NCBI GenBank assembly: GCA_030762935.1
Contig: CM060883.1
Location: 52,164,001-52,228,000 of the forward strand
Reading direction: 5' to 3'
DNA: 64,000 nt
Source of the DNA: Hymenopus coronatus
Taxonomy: Eukaryota; Arthropoda; Insecta; Mantodea; Hymenopodidae
Positions 20,989-32,715 of this stretch are shown here, piece by piece. Below the pieces are notes generated by a model that did not search any database, was not told where the DNA came from, and was given only the letters and a program-made list of their open reading frames with translations. Positions within the stretch are counted from its first letter, which is position 1. Every line of letters begins with the position of its first letter. The position numbers and the translations under genes are program-made.

Positions 20989-21444
20989 GAATTTAGAATC
21001 TAAGACTGAAACTGCAAAAACATAAAGAAATAAAGAAAAACGTAAAAAGAAACAGAAAAAAAAATTCGAGGTGAACGAGACCCTAACTCGGAAACTTTCT
21101 TTCACTGAAAAAGCCAAGTAACATAACCACTACGCTAGAGAGGTACGCTGTAACATGTCCCTTCGTTTTTCGTGTTATGCTCTCGAATGGCTGATAAATT
21201 AGCCAGTGGCGTACTGGCACTTCGGAAACTTATAACCATTACTTCGAAATTTCAATAAGTCTCCTAACTCAAATTGCTCATTTAAGTAATCTACATATTC
21301 TGTGAAAATATTTCGATATAGTTTATTAACACTCTGTATATGCATGTATAGAGAAAGTAAAACTAATTTTAAAACTTGTACTACTTTGGCGTGAATCGGA
21401 AAAATGGTTGAAACGTGATTTCTCAGCACAAACGAAATTAATTG

Positions 21445-21685
21445 GCCCTCCTGAGTAGTGTGGTGGTAGTGTATCTATCTCACATTCAACAGATCGCGAG
21501 CTCGAATCTCGCTTAGAGTGATTTACTCGGATAAGAATTTTTCGGGGTTTTTCTTTATCCTGAGAAGTCGAATGTCGAGTGGCTTTAAGCTCATGGACCC
21601 CGAGCTCATTTGCGCATCATTTCACCAATTCCATTTCATCGTCGGATATGACCAACCAGGTTATAGGACGTTAAGCTTAAGAAAA
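21445..21685 (+). repeat. SINE-2 copy
   Basis: The order matches the inverted copy at 501-730: 'ctcctgagtagtgtggtgg', the B-box region GAGCTCGAATCTCGC (21499-21513), 'tttttcggggtttttcttta', 'atggaccc' and 'gatatgaccaaccaggtta'. The promoter boxes are slightly mutated. Confidence 0.75.
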
Positions 21686-22756
21686 TGTATTTTGCATCAC
21701 ACCTTCGTGAATTGATAGCAGATATTAAAGCTGTAAAACATTCTTCTATAACAGGTTTTAAAGTACGGATTTATGTCAACACAAAATTAATTACACGTGA
21801 TTACGATGATAGTAAAACCTAGGTTCCGTCAAGTATTTTTTTTTTTAAGTTGAACTGTGTATTTGAGATAGTTAATCCTTGCAACTCAATGCAGTCTGTT
21901 GATTTTTTAAAATGTATTCTTATTTAGATTTACCTTGGAATTTTGGGGGCCCAGGCCCCTTCAGGAAAATTGTTGAAGGAGCGATGCCCCTTGTTTTGAA
22001 AGTTACGGAGGCAAAAAGTGCCTGACTCCCCGTAAGTCGGCGCATCGCCTAAAATAAATGGGCAGTGTGAAAAAACTAATCGAGTTGTAAAGTGTATAAA
22101 CTAGACGTAATTAATGCTTCTAAAATAACTTCCATCAGCCGAGTAAACAAGGCTCTTGATGTAGAACTACACAAATGGTGGTCGCAAATGTATAACTTCT
22201 AACTTGCTAAGGTGTAGAAATGGATTGCTTGCAAAATGGGCTAAGCTTTCATTTGTAAAAAGGCATCTGTGATTGTTATGTTTCACCAAATATCAACAGT
22301 AAAATTACCCTTGAATTCCAAATTACAGTCTCCCTACAAGTTCGAAATTGTTGGAAAATAATGAAAACAGCTTAAACACTATGTTATTTATCTTAATAGT
22401 TTGAACTAATATTAAGCCACAGGTTTGATAATAAACGAAAATGAAAATAAGGATATCTGTATTCATTTGAATTACGCTGTAATTGAAAACAAAATATTCA
22501 CTATTAGCAATAATACTGTTAATAATTACTCAAGCACAAAGAAGCTTTCAGAAAATTGAGCAATAAAAGGAAATGGAAAATATGTGCATTCTTCATGTAA
22601 ACCAAACCCTATTCAATAAAACTGTATTTAATGGACTGTTTTTACTTTATTAACCTGTCCCCCAAAAATATAATACAAGAGCAGTCCTAAACGAAAATAT
22701 GTAATGTGAAACGACAAATCAAGGGCTGAGCGCTTCAGTAGTTGGACGATGCTTTT
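21686..22756. other. Unassigned AT-rich DNA
   Basis: I see no ORF with a recognisable domain. A short GC-richer patch (21945-22050, 'gggggcccaggccccttcagg' onward) may be repeat-derived, but I see no partner. Confidence 0.5.
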
Positions 22757-22992
22757 TTTTGTTTAACGCCCGCTTTTACTACTCACGGCACCACAGGCGA
22801 TGACACTGGTGATACATGGAATGGAGATGGAGCACCGGTATAATGCGATGGCAGGGGAAACCGGGGAATCCGGAGAAAACTCGCCCCTGCGCCGCTCTGT
22901 CCACCACAAATCTCAGATCGGTCGCTTGGGATCGAACCCAAGAGAGTCTAGGTAAGAGGAAGTGGTCTAATCACTCGACCACGGCGCAGCCC
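22757..22992 (-). repeat. SINE-3 copy (tRNA-derived), complete
   Basis: On the minus strand it begins 'gccgtggtcgagtgattag' (A-box region of a Ser/Leu-like tRNA head) and has B box GGGTTCGATCCC (about 22929-22940). It continues 'gatttgtggtggacagagcg' and ends 'aaagcgggcgttaaac'. The tail matches 1-175. The head is the best preserved of the SINE-3 copies here. Confidence 0.85.
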
Positions 22993-23186
22993 GCGTTGCC
23001 TTTCTGCACTCAAGGGTACAGTTTTGGTCCTGATGTTGGATATTGTCATTTAAGTGTGCTTAAATGCGATGGCTCCGGTGTAAGTATATTTATTGGCATT
23101 TAAAGGAACCGCAGGACAAAATGCCGACTGGAAGGCGACTCTAAAGACCCTAGAAATAGCAAGCTTCCTTGTAATGTACGCAAATT

Positions 23187-23231
23187 ATTATTATTATCAT
23201 TATTATTATTATTATTATTTATTATTATTAT
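23187..23231 (+). repeat. (ATT)n microsatellite
   Basis: An ATT/ATC run at the border of the next SINE. Confidence 0.9.
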
Positions 23232-23465
23232 GGGCGGCGCCATCGTGACAGTGGTTTGACCGCTCGCCTCCCTCCTAGATGTCCTGGTGTGGGATTTGCG
23301 GTGGACGAAACGGCGTCTGTGTGGATTTTCTCCGGGTCCTCCGGTTTTCCCCGCCATTCATTCCACCAATTGCTCCATCATCACTTTTCCTATCATCTAT
23401 TTCGTTTTAATTTCATATAATCCACCTCCTCACGCTCATGCCTGGCTATGGGCCCACCACTCGCT
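23232..23465 (+). repeat. SINE-3-related copy
   Basis: The head 'gacagtggtttgaccgctcg' and the body 'gggatttgcggtggacgaaa' with 'tttctccgggtcctccggt' parallel the SINE-3 body ('gatttgtggtggacagagcg', 'tttctccggattccccggt'). The tail differs, so this is a sister subfamily. The B box is lost. Confidence 0.65.
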
Positions 23466-23628
23466 CCAGACTTTTTATTCTGTGGTTACGTTATACCGTT
23501 GACTTCCCGCCACGCTTCTGATCCCTCTAGGCATCCGCTTGTAAATCCTAGAAGGTGTCAGGCCTACGTAAGACGACTACGAAACGAAAATAATAATAAT
23601 AATACTATTGTTATCACTATTAACATAA

Positions 23629-23972
23629 CTCCATGGCACGACAGCTCACGGGGAGCTTTGGCCTACCGCCCGGCCGCTGCGTCCCCCATCTCGGTCCACT
23701 ACAGACGTCATGGATGGGGTGCAGTATTGGAGGGTGAGACGTGGTCAGCGCCTCGAGCCCCTCCCGGCCGGTTAATGCGGTCCTCACGACCTGGAGCCGC
23801 TACTTTTCCATCAAGTAGCTCCTCAATTGGCCCCCCAGGGACCTCACGAGGCTGAGTGCACCCCGGTCCAGGTCTCCCAGCGGTGGAAAAATCCCCACGC
23901 CGGTACTGGGGATCGAACCCAGGTCTCCCGCTTGGTAGGTAGCTGCGCTACCACCGCGCTAAGGAGACGACC
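23629..23972 (-). repeat. SINE-4 copy (tRNA-derived), full
   Basis: On the minus strand the head 'gcgcggtggtagcgcagcta' has an A box (TGGTAGCGCAG) and a perfect B box GGTTCGATCCC (about 23910-23920). A GC-rich body of about 270 bp follows ('gggagacctggaccggggtg', 'gaccgcattaaccggcc'). A shortened copy is at 28548-28795. It is far more GC-rich than its surroundings, which suggests a fairly recent insertion. Confidence 0.88.
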
Positions 23973-24276
23973 TGTTATCACTATTACCACATCATTATAC
24001 TCTTTCTGTTCATCCATGTTTAATGAACAGATAATAAATTGCAATGAATGTATTAAAGTGCAAGTCGCGAGTACAGTTATTTTGTAAGATTTCATATTTG
24101 TTTCTCTGTACTGTGCTGTAGTGTTCCTTTAGCATTTTATAGGCTAGCCCGCCAATATGTGTATGAAATCTCTCCATGCTCTTTCAAGGAAGATGATGGT
24201 AACTGCCTAGGATTTTGAATAAATAATGACAATAGGTACTTGGAGATATTTTAAGTTCTTCAATTTAATTTTAATG

Positions 24277-24316
24277 TATTATTATTATTATTATTATTAT
24301 TATTGTTGTTGTTGTT
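24277..24316 (+). repeat. (ATT)n / (GTT)n microsatellite
   Basis: A run of ATT followed by GTT units. Confidence 0.9.
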
Positions 24317-24377
24317 GATTTATTAAGCTACATCGATATTTTTGTTTCTCCTAGCTCTATTGATGATCCCTTCAAAC

Positions 24378-24659
24378 AATGAGGTCAATAGTTTTAAAAT
24401 TTAAAATTTTCGGGCTGTTTTGCCGTGGTGTGTAGGTTAAAATATGTTTAGTTAAAATATTTCTACTTAACGTTTCGTCCCTGTCTGTGGGGGACATCTT
24501 CAGAGGCACTGCACTCACGTCGCTAACTCGGAAAGAATATTTTAACTAAACATATTTTAACCTACAGACCACGGCAAAACAGACCGAAAATTTTAAATTT
24601 TAAAACCATGGACACCGGCCGTGAAAGCTTACGCATATATTTAATGAGGTCAATAGTTT
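24378..24659 (-). mobile_element. Fold-back retroelement end with 17-bp target-site duplication
   Basis: AATGAGGTCAATAGTTT occurs at 24378-24394 and again at 24643-24659. Inside are arms of about 70 bp (24391-24461 against 24536-24606) with few mismatches, then a unique 36-bp tail. A duplication as long as 17 bp points to reverse-transcription-primed insertion rather than a DNA transposase. The interior carries a hammerhead-like core. It resembles the terminal part of Penelope-like elements, but no protein sequence is present to prove that. Confidence 0.7.
24470..24505 (-). ncRNA. Hammerhead-ribozyme-like core
   Basis: Reading the minus strand, CTGAAGA (24497-24503) fits CUGANGA exactly. It is followed by TGTCCC, a loop and GGGAC (a 5-bp stem II), then GAAA (24473-24476) and C. 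The long arms of the fold-back element on either side could supply stem I. A short stem III (AC with GT, closing before GTA) is possible. Order and core match the type I hammerhead; pairing directly next to CUGANGA is weak, so activity is uncertain. Confidence 0.5.
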
Positions 24660-25420
24660 CTGAGAAATTAATTCATTAGGAAAATCAAGCAGGTCAGAAG
24701 ATGTCCGTAGGTGAGAAAAATAATAAATGTAGTAAATTGGATGTGCGGAAAAAAAAAAAAAAAAAAAAAAAGGAAGGTAGCGTTGCTGCCAAATAAATAA
24801 AAGAAATACAAATTTGGAAACTATGAGACTAAAACACAATTTGGCGTCAACGTATGGCATATCTTCAGTAGCCAGTTATCGATAAGAATGAAGAGATATG
24901 AGAACGGATTAAATAAAAGTGTAAGAGATAGTGAAGAGTAAGCCACCGAGAGATGTATTTCAAGTAAGTTTTCACATCCAGAAGGTCATATGTTTTATGA
25001 AGTGTTGTTTTATGTGTACATTTTTAGTGGAAGTTCATCAGCGCCGGATTTTGTGTGCGTACTAAACTACAGTAAGTAAGCAGGGAAATGACTGTTGCTA
25101 TTTATTGAAAATAGACATAATTAAACCTGCTGATATAATTACACCTACTAGCACTGCAGGAGGAAGCGTCCTTGGGCAGTGTTTGTTACATTGGATAGAA
25201 AACGTTTCTGCATCATTATGGTTATTTGGCTTTAGAGAGTCAGGACGCACGCCATAAACGTAGACTTAACAAGTTCTGCACAAAACCCAGTGCAGAATAA
25301 TGCTCTACTAAATAACTATTCAGCTTGCCTTAAATAAAATCGCGTCTTTCTGTGAGTGCTGTTTGCTGTGGCTTTCGGAATGTCTTCACTTTAATCCATC
25401 CATTTTTTCGTGTGACAACT

Positions 25421-25421
<1 letters not shown>
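24660..25421. other. Unassigned AT-rich DNA with a poly(A) run
   Basis: A poly(A) run lies at about 24749-24771. No recognisable gene or family was seen. Confidence 0.5.
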
Positions 25422-25473
<52 letters not shown>

Positions 25474-25515
25474 TGTGTGTGTGGGGGGGGGGGTTGTGGT
25501 TTTTTTTTTTTCTTT
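25422..25515 (+). repeat. (TG)n microsatellite with G-run and T-run
   Basis: About 24 TG units, then CGCG and TG units, then a G-run of about 11 and a T-rich run. Confidence 0.95.
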
Positions 25516-27279
25516 TTTTAAGGCTTCTACACCGATTTCGACCAAACTTGACAAGAGATAACCTTTGACACAAGGCAAACATTACTGTCTAGCTTAGAAT
25601 TTGAAATGTTGTCCCCTTTCACAGGATTAACTATTTAATTTCGTGTAATACCTACAAAAGCTTATAAGACCATCTTATCCTTCTCGTAATAGCTGGAATA
25701 TTGCCAATATAAAAATATTAGTTGCGTAGGCATTCACGATCTCAAAAATAACAGTGAGTTTACATAATATGCGTTAATCTAATATTTTAAATTGATCATA
25801 GAGTAATAAAAGTCAAATAATTACAACAGCTAAACTTTGTTTAAATAAAAGCATGGTTGAAAGATTAACAAAATTTTGAACTGCGTTATATTACATACAA
25901 TAACAACAAACATATCAAACAGATAAACAACTTCCTCTTTAACATTATTATCTTGTTTATTTTCATATGATTATTTTTTATACTTTATTGAGATAAAATG
26001 ACACATAAGGATTCAGTATAATCGCAATGGTTACAAAAGTTCTGTGGCGTTCAAACCTTACTAACATTAAGTAATAGATAAGTCGGTATTAAACACGAGT
26101 ATATTCGATGTTTGGAAATATACTCATAATGTTCAGTTTCTCAATTTTTGTAACCAGAAGGTTTATTTATCTACGGGAAGTTTTATAAGCAAGAAAACAA
26201 AACTGATGACACATAAAACGATAAAGTGGGCGTTGATAACAGCAATAATATCAAAGCGGACGAATTACCACTTCTTGTTCCTCTTTTCTTTTGTATGTTC
26301 ATTTTGTTAGATCGTATGTCTTTGTTTGTTTCTTTCTTTCTTATGTTTTCTTGGTAGTTCTATGTATGTTGGTTACTGAGAATAAACAAAGATATATTGA
26401 CGTTAATTAAACTGGCATTACTTCATCACAACTGAGATTTTCTTGTAAATAGCGACGAGTCAACCCAAATATGAAAACGCGAAAGTCATAGGTGCATTCA
26501 CAAGAAAATATCATTAAAAACTAATATTTTGGTTGTTAAACCGAGCTTTTGCGTATTGTTTTCTCAGTTACTTTTCTTTGTTTGTAGTTTACTGAGTTTT
26601 ATTTATTTTTTTGAGCGTTTTGTTTCATATTTTCTAAATACGCCCGAAGAAACGCACGACTATTGGACAAGCAATCTAAGGCTAGTTGTGAATAAATCGT
26701 CAATACACGGGCAAGGCCTGGTATTTCAGCTAGTTAAAATAAATCCGTACTTGAAACTACTGTATGAAATCCGAATATACTAAAATTAATAAATAGTATA
26801 TGTTCTTTTTTTTTTTTTTGTTTTTTTGTTTGTTAAGATTCTGTCAGAATTTCTTTAAACTATATCTTCATTCTGGTGCGTTATAATGATTTCACAGATG
26901 CCAGTGTTACGGATCACATTTTTGGTCCTAGCTTCTTCAGTAATTGGAGTATTTTTATTTTTAAAATAGTCTAATAAAGCTTAAATCTTTCCCTACAAAT
27001 GGATTTTTTTTTTTTAAAAAAAAAGGGGGGGATTAAAGATTCAGAGAAATTTATAATTTGGCTACTTGACCTGTAAAGAGGAGTGACAAATGTTGTCTGC
27101 TATGAAATGTTTATAAATGAAATTTCATATAAATTTGGCTTTAAATTGCATTTTTTGTGACGCAATGATGTAATCAAAAATCGCAATTGAAACCCTTCAT
27201 GTGACAGACTGCTTTATTTGGAAAAATATACTGTGAATGTCAGTCTACAATGAGTTGAATTGCCCTTTTGCTGTTTTAG
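25516..27279. other. Unassigned AT-rich DNA, 1.8 kb
   Basis: Open frames are short and without domains (for example 26529-26783). T-runs occur near 26806-26830 and 27003-27025. No terminal repeats were found. Confidence 0.5.
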
Positions 27280-27283
27280 AAAA

Positions 27284-27347
<64 letters not shown>

Positions 27348-27512
27348 ACCTATGTCTGCCGTGGAGGTGTGTTCTGAACACATACCTCAAAAGCGATAAT
27401 TCGGTTAAGTACCAAACGTGGTATTTTTTTATTATTCTATTATCTTTCTTCATACCAAACTGCCGTTTACATGGAAGATTTTACGTAATTTACGATTTTC
27501 TCAAAAATGACT
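27280..27512 (-). repeat. Rep-A fragment with expanded (TC)n
   Basis: This is the middle of Rep-A in minus orientation ('taagtaccaaacgtggtat', 'tttctcaaaaatgactaatg'). At the place where other copies carry TG/CA repeats it has about 25 TC units (27286-27335) followed by TG units. Confidence 0.75.
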
Positions 27513-27522
27513 AATGTTTTTT

Positions 27523-28369
27523 ACTTTTTCTACATAGTACATGGTACGTAGGTAGAGAAGGTATTGCACTCCACTCAAAAATTCCTTACCGAGATTTCAC
27601 CGGAAATGCGTGTTTTAAGACCCCATGTATCCAAAAAAATTCATTTTTAGAAAAACGTCCGTATTGCAGAGTGTCCTGTAAACACGATAACTCAAAACAG
27701 AAAAGTAGGTAAATTACCAAAAACACTTAGTATTTAAGCTTACTGTCTTCCAAGGATGCGACACAAGGATTTTGAGAGACATTCCTCAACTCAAACTAAC
27801 ATTTATGTGAAAACAATTTCGAAATTTTGATTTTCTCAAAAATGGCTGTAACGGTTTTGATTAAAATGCCGCATATTAAAATATTTACATGAAGTATAAA
27901 ATGTATGTTTTGAAATTTCCGGGAATAGCCTCTGAAGACCTCTTTATTCTGGACGAATTTTGCTGAACTTTGCATAACTTTGTAAGAGATAGACAAAAAC
28001 TTACTACACACAAAAAAGTATATCTCGTTAAAACATATAAATAATGTCATTTGCGTTTTTTATGTAGATATATTCTTTGTTATTCGTTTCTGTTAAACTA
28101 CAAACTTTCTACAAACGTTTCGTTTCATCTCTCTTGTTTTACGGCAGGCCATGCAAAGCGAGTCGAACTTATATGGTTTCACATTGGACCAGCTGTTAAA
28201 ATATCAATTTATCTAGGTATTCACTTTCTACTTACAAGGAAGCAAAAAATAAATTTCTGCTAATGTTTGCCTTGATTAGCATGTCGTAGATGAAAGAAAA
28301 GATAATCTTTTGTAAGGAAAATTGTTTGTGTAACAACTAGAGAAAGACATCTGAATGGAACACATCAGA
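27523..28369 (-). repeat. Rep-A, near full-length copy
   Basis: This runs from 'actttttctacatagtacat' to 'ggaacacatcaga', with T-runs on both sides. It begins about 10 bp after the preceding fragment, in the same orientation. Confidence 0.85.
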
Positions 28370-28375
28370 TTTTTT

Positions 28376-28442
28376 GTTTAGCACCCATTCTTACAACATA
28401 CGATACCACAGGGTGGACATTGATGACATATGAACTCATTTT
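28376..28442 (-). repeat. SINE-3 tail fragment
   Basis: This matches the 3' end of SINE-3 in minus orientation ('gtttagcacccattcttac', 'ataccacagg', 'tgatgaca'). The head is absent. Confidence 0.5.
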
Positions 28443-28547
28443 TGGAGAAGTTAACTTTCCAGACCTTGGGTCATTCATAAATGTCACTTGGTCCCCTGTT
28501 GAAGAGAAATGTTTTTGTTTTTCTCCCAAACTCCGTGTTACAGCTCT

Positions 28548-28795
28548 ACTTTACTAAGAGCCTTGGCCTACCACCCGGCTACAGACGCCCCCCCGGCCAG
28601 TTAATGCGGTCTTCACGACCTGGAGCCGCTACTTCTCCATCAAGTAGCTCCTCAATTGGCCCCCCAGGGACCTCACGAGGCTGAGTGCACCCCGGTCCAG
28701 GTCTCCCAGTGGGGGAAAAAATCCCCACGCCGGTATTGGAACCCAGTTCTCCCGCTTGGCAAGCAGCAACGCTACCACGGCGCTAAAGTTTTTCT
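28548..28795 (-). repeat. SINE-4 copy, internally shortened
   Basis: This is the same as 23629-23972 but lacks about 90 bp in the 3' part ('ccaccc' joins directly to 'cagacgcccc'). The B box is damaged by a deletion (GGTTC...CAATACC). Confidence 0.82.
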
Positions 28796-29003
28796 CCCAA
28801 GAATGTGAGTAAAGACTGAAAGCTATTCTTATGTGTATTTCAGTTGTGTACAAACATTTCTGGTGTTTGATAACTTCTCCGTATATAAAAGATCAATAAA
28901 GTAAATATCTTTATATATTCAGTGTAAATGCAAGAAAATTACCAAATGAATATCTAAAATGCAAGAAAATGATAAATGAATCATGCAAAGTGAAGACAAA
29001 ATA

Positions 29004-29940
29004 TCTGATGTACTCCATTCACATTTCTTTCTCTACAACTCTGTAACAAATTATTGTTAGTAAACTTATTCTTCTATCTACTTCATACTAACCAAGATGA
29101 ATATTACATGCTACGTAATAAAACAAAAGTTTTATTACTTAGTTCCTTATAGGTAGAAGGGAAATAAGGGGATACATTAGGTTAAACCAACAGTCAAATG
29201 CTTTCAAATTTGGTTGTTATGGTATAGAAATTCTATTCTTTGCATGGCCAGGTGTTGACAAGTTCCCGTATGAGAAAAGTATAAATATTTTAAAACTGAA
29301 ATCAATAACAAGGAATATCGTAAAAACAGTCAACTCCAGGAAAAAATGCATATAACATAAATTGTGTGTTTTAACGAGCTCTACATTTTGGGTAGTACAT
29401 TTTTGTCCCTCTTACGGTTTCCCAGTTATACAATATTTAGAAAAATTCATTCAGAATAAAGATGTCTTCAGAGGCTATTCCCAGAAAATTCAGATAAACA
29501 TTTTATTTGCCATATAGATAATTTTAATATACATACTGTATTTTAATCAAAATCGTAAGAGCCATTTTTGAGAAAACAAAATTTCGACAATTTGTCCATG
29601 TAAAGGGTATTTTGGTAGTCTTGAAAGTCTTCGTGTTACTTCCATGGAAGATACCAAGCCTAAACACCAAGTTTGGTATTTAACAGTATTTTCGTTTTTG
29701 AGCTATGCTGTCCGCACACACATTTTTATTTTGTTATCTGGGTTTAAAATTTTTCTTTTAAAGGCTTAGTTAAGTAAATTAAGTGAACACACACACGGAC
29801 GTTTTTCTAAAAATGATTTTTTTTCGGGCTCAGGGGACCCCAAAACATATTTTCGGTGAAATCTCGACATCGAATTTTAGGTGGTATACAATATCTTCTC
29901 TGTCCACTATGTATATTGTACATATGGGGCTAGAGAAAGT
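29004..29940 (+). repeat. Rep-A, full-length copy with a small insertion
   Basis: This runs from TCTGATGTA to 'gctagagaaagt'. About 60 bp of extra AT-rich sequence (about 29727-29788) interrupts the CA microsatellite region. A-runs flank the right end. Confidence 0.85.
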
Positions 29941-30479
29941 AAAAAAAAAATGTTTTTCATAATATGGGACTTCTGATAAGGTTTGTCTATGATGCACTAA
30001 TTAAAAAATGACATCGACATCAGAATCCGGGCTCTGATTATGAAGATTTTGTTATTATAGCGGCCAGGCATCAGCCCTTTTATTACAAGTGGCATTGACT
30101 GACAAAATAGAGGTTCTGTGGCACGCATGATGTTCGGTGTAACTTTCACTTACATCAGCAGCTGTTCTGAAGGCCAATCTAATGTTCAGCATCTGTTACA
30201 ATTACATGTTATGCCACCTAAATATACTTCTAGAATATTAAGCCAGTTGAAGTCCGATTTTAAAATCTCAGTTGTATTTTCAATTCAGCGAGGTCAATGT
30301 TCCGGAGTAGCTAAATGTCGCTAGAAGCTGAGTACAACCATCAGACTGGATTACGCTGTTTCGTAAACACTGCCCGGGGCAATGTCCTACACAGTCCCCC
30401 ATGAAACAAGTGAATTTGATTCCATTAGTTAGCTCTAACACGTTTCTTAGAGACTGCTCCTGCGATGTGATGCCTTTCA
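29941..30479. other. Unassigned DNA
   Basis: A 68-codon plus-strand frame (30118-30324) has no recognisable domain. Confidence 0.4.
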
Positions 30480-30828
30480 AACTAGGGAGTCCTGAGTTCT
30501 ATTTTCGGCTCTAGGTAAGAACTTTTCTTTAATATAGATTGTTTCTGTTCTCCCTAAAAGGAGGTTTTCCTCATTTTGCGGTTTCCAAGTTTCTGTTTCG
30601 CACGTTACACATACGGATTGCAGTCCCTTTTTACTTTCTTCACACGTATTATGTTCAAACCCGGCGGAGGACGTAAAGCCGTTGGTCCCGTATCGTAGAT
30701 TCACGGCACGTAAAAGAACCTCAAGCCTGATAAAAGAGGCCTCTGAGTAATATTAAGCGGTCTTTCACGCCCAGTATAGAACGGACGCTGAGAACCACAG
30801 TATTAAATAGCGTCCATTAATAAAACTC
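30480..30828 (+). repeat. SINE-5 copy
   Basis: This shares with 47432-47672 and the inverted 48915-49190 the body 'aaagccgttggtcccgt', 'cggcacgtaaaagaacctca', 'gaggcctctgagtaa', 'ttaagcggtctttc' and the end 'agcgtccattaa'. The first part differs from the other two copies (an extra segment at about 30520-30640). Confidence 0.75.
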
Positions 30829-31374
30829 CAAACAGCATTTTTGGAAAAAGGTCCGCGTGTAAATGTGTGTGTGTATCAGTGAACACGATAACTCAAAAAC
30901 GAAAAGTCGGTAAAATCCCAAACTTGGTATTTAAGTTTAGTATCTTCCAGGGATGCGACACAAAGATTTTGAGAAAAATTCTCCCACCCCAAACTACCCT
31001 TTACATGGAAAAAAAACGAAAATTTTTATTTATACAATTTATGCTAAATACATTTTATTCATGGAGTAGATCGTTTTCGAGATATTCCTTATTATTGGTT
31101 TCAGCTGTAAACTACTTATACTTTTCTCATACGGAAATTTGTCTACTCCTGTCCACACAAATATAGGAACTTTATCACATAGAAAGAAACCAGCTTTTGA
31201 CTATCGCTTTAACTTGTAGGCCTTTATTTCCCTTCTACTTACATGGAAGTAAGTAATAAGACCATTTTGGTATTTTTTTGTTCTCGATTAACATGAAGTA
31301 AATAGAAGAATAAGATTTTTAACAATAATTTGTTGCAGAGATGTGGAGAAGTCATGTGAATGGAACACTTCAGA
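30829..31374 (-). repeat. Rep-A copy with internal deletion
   Basis: This begins at the 'gcatttttggaaaaaggtcc' block. After 'accctttacatgg' it jumps to 'tttatgctaaatacatttt', skipping about 250 bp of the middle, and ends 'ggaacacttcaga' before a T-run. Confidence 0.8.
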
Positions 31375-31820
31375 TTTTTTGTAATTAAGATTAGGTTTTA
31401 ACATTATTAGATTTTGATTTATGACAGGTAATTCTTTAATAATTTTTGTAATAAGAGATACTGAATTCATTTTCTATTACTTTGTTGTTTATCTTTGATT
31501 CCGAGATACCCTATCTCCATATTAACTACATTTTTCTTAAAGTTCTTATGCAAATCATAAACTTACGGTAAAAATCTAGTCGATAAGGGTTCATATGTGG
31601 CTCTATGTTTTGACATAGCAAATACCCGGAAAGTAAGTTATGATTTAGTGATTCCGAAAAAATTAAGAGTTCCTTATTTCCTTACTTTGCTTTCTACTCG
31701 ATCAGAATAATCGAATTTCTAGAAAAAATGTGAGAATTTCAAGTTTCCTTCCATAGCTACAGCAGAATCGTCGAAAAACAATGAAAATGAACGCTAATCT
31801 TACAATGCCATGGGAGCTTT
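31375..31820. other. Unassigned AT-rich DNA
   Basis: Nothing is recognisable. Confidence 0.5.
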
Positions 31821-32715
31821 ACTTTCTCTAGCACGTATGTATAATGTACATAGTAGGAAGAGAAGGTACCTGTTGTATTCCACCCAGAAATTCGATACCG
31901 AGATTTCACCGGAAATGCAGTTTTAGGGTCCCCTGAGTAAAAAAAAAAAGTATTTTTAGATAAAGGCCCCTGTGTGCGTGTCCATGTACACCCAATCAAA
32001 AAACGAAAAGTTGGTTAAATAGAAAACTTCCTGATTAAGTTTAGTATCTTCCAAGAATGTGACACGAAAAACCTTTTACGTATAACAATTTTGATTTTTT
32101 CAAAAATGGTTCTAATGATTTTGATTAAAATGCCGTATATTAATGATAATTACATGACAAATAAAATGTATATCTTGAATTTTCTGGGTATTGCCTCTGA
32201 AAATTTTTTCATTCTAGATGACTTTTGCATTTCTAATAAACCGCAAGAGATAGACAAAAAACATACTATACCAAAAATGTAGATCGCGTTAAAACATACA
32301 ATTTGTGTCACATTAGGTTTTTTGTGTCTTGTTTTTATTCTTTTGCTTTTTTTTTTTGCTAGCCATTTGAAAGATATAACCTGTTATAAGTTTCAATTTT
32401 AAAATAGATACTTAAGTGTTTCTCAAACGGGATATCGTCATCCGTTTCATATCCCTTTTGTTTTACTCCTTGCACATGGAAAGAGAACCTAATTTCAATA
32501 ACAAAGGCATAGTATAACAGATTTTAAAATATTTCACTGTTGCTTTAGCCTAGTTGCTCCCTTATTTCCTTTCTTCTTATAAGGAGCTATGTAATAAGAC
32601 AATTTTTGGTAATATTTATCTTAATTAGTATGCTGTAGATAAAAGAACACTCTTCTATAAAAATGGGTTGTTTGCAGAACAGATAGAGAAAGTCATGTGA
32701 ATGGAACACATCAGA
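31821..32715 (-). repeat. Rep-A, full-length copy
   Basis: This runs from 'actttctctagcacgtatg' to 'ggaacacatcaga', 895 bp, with a T-run after the end and TTT before the start. Part of the CTTCGTGTCGCATCC-to-GGGGTGG region is deleted. Confidence 0.87.

Larger units (their letters stand above)
20343..21336 (+). mobile_element. TA-flanked Tc1/mariner-type DNA transposon with inverted ends
   Basis: The left end CAGGGTGTTAATGAACTA (20343-20360) is matched by the right end TAGTTTATTAACACTCTG (21319-21336). The similarity extends about 30 bp inward ('tcgaaata' in both). A TA lies outside each end (20341-20342 and 21337-21338), and removing the element restores a continuous Rep-A terminus, which confirms the insertion. 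At 994 bp it is too short for a full transposase. Only the first helix-turn-helix segment remains (20926-20988). Two tRNA-like heads inside (about 20712-20790 and, inverted, about 21065-21150) suggest further SINE-type material. This is a non-autonomous or decayed copy. Confidence 0.88.
19893..21358 (+). repeat. Rep-A fragment interrupted by a DNA transposon
   Basis: It starts at GAGGCTATTCCC, passes a CA microsatellite (about 20180-20206) and reaches 'ctctatacacta'. It is then split at TA by the transposon at 20343-21336 and resumes as 'tatgcatgtatagagaaagt' at 21337-21358. The part before GAGGCTATTCCC is missing. Confidence 0.82.
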
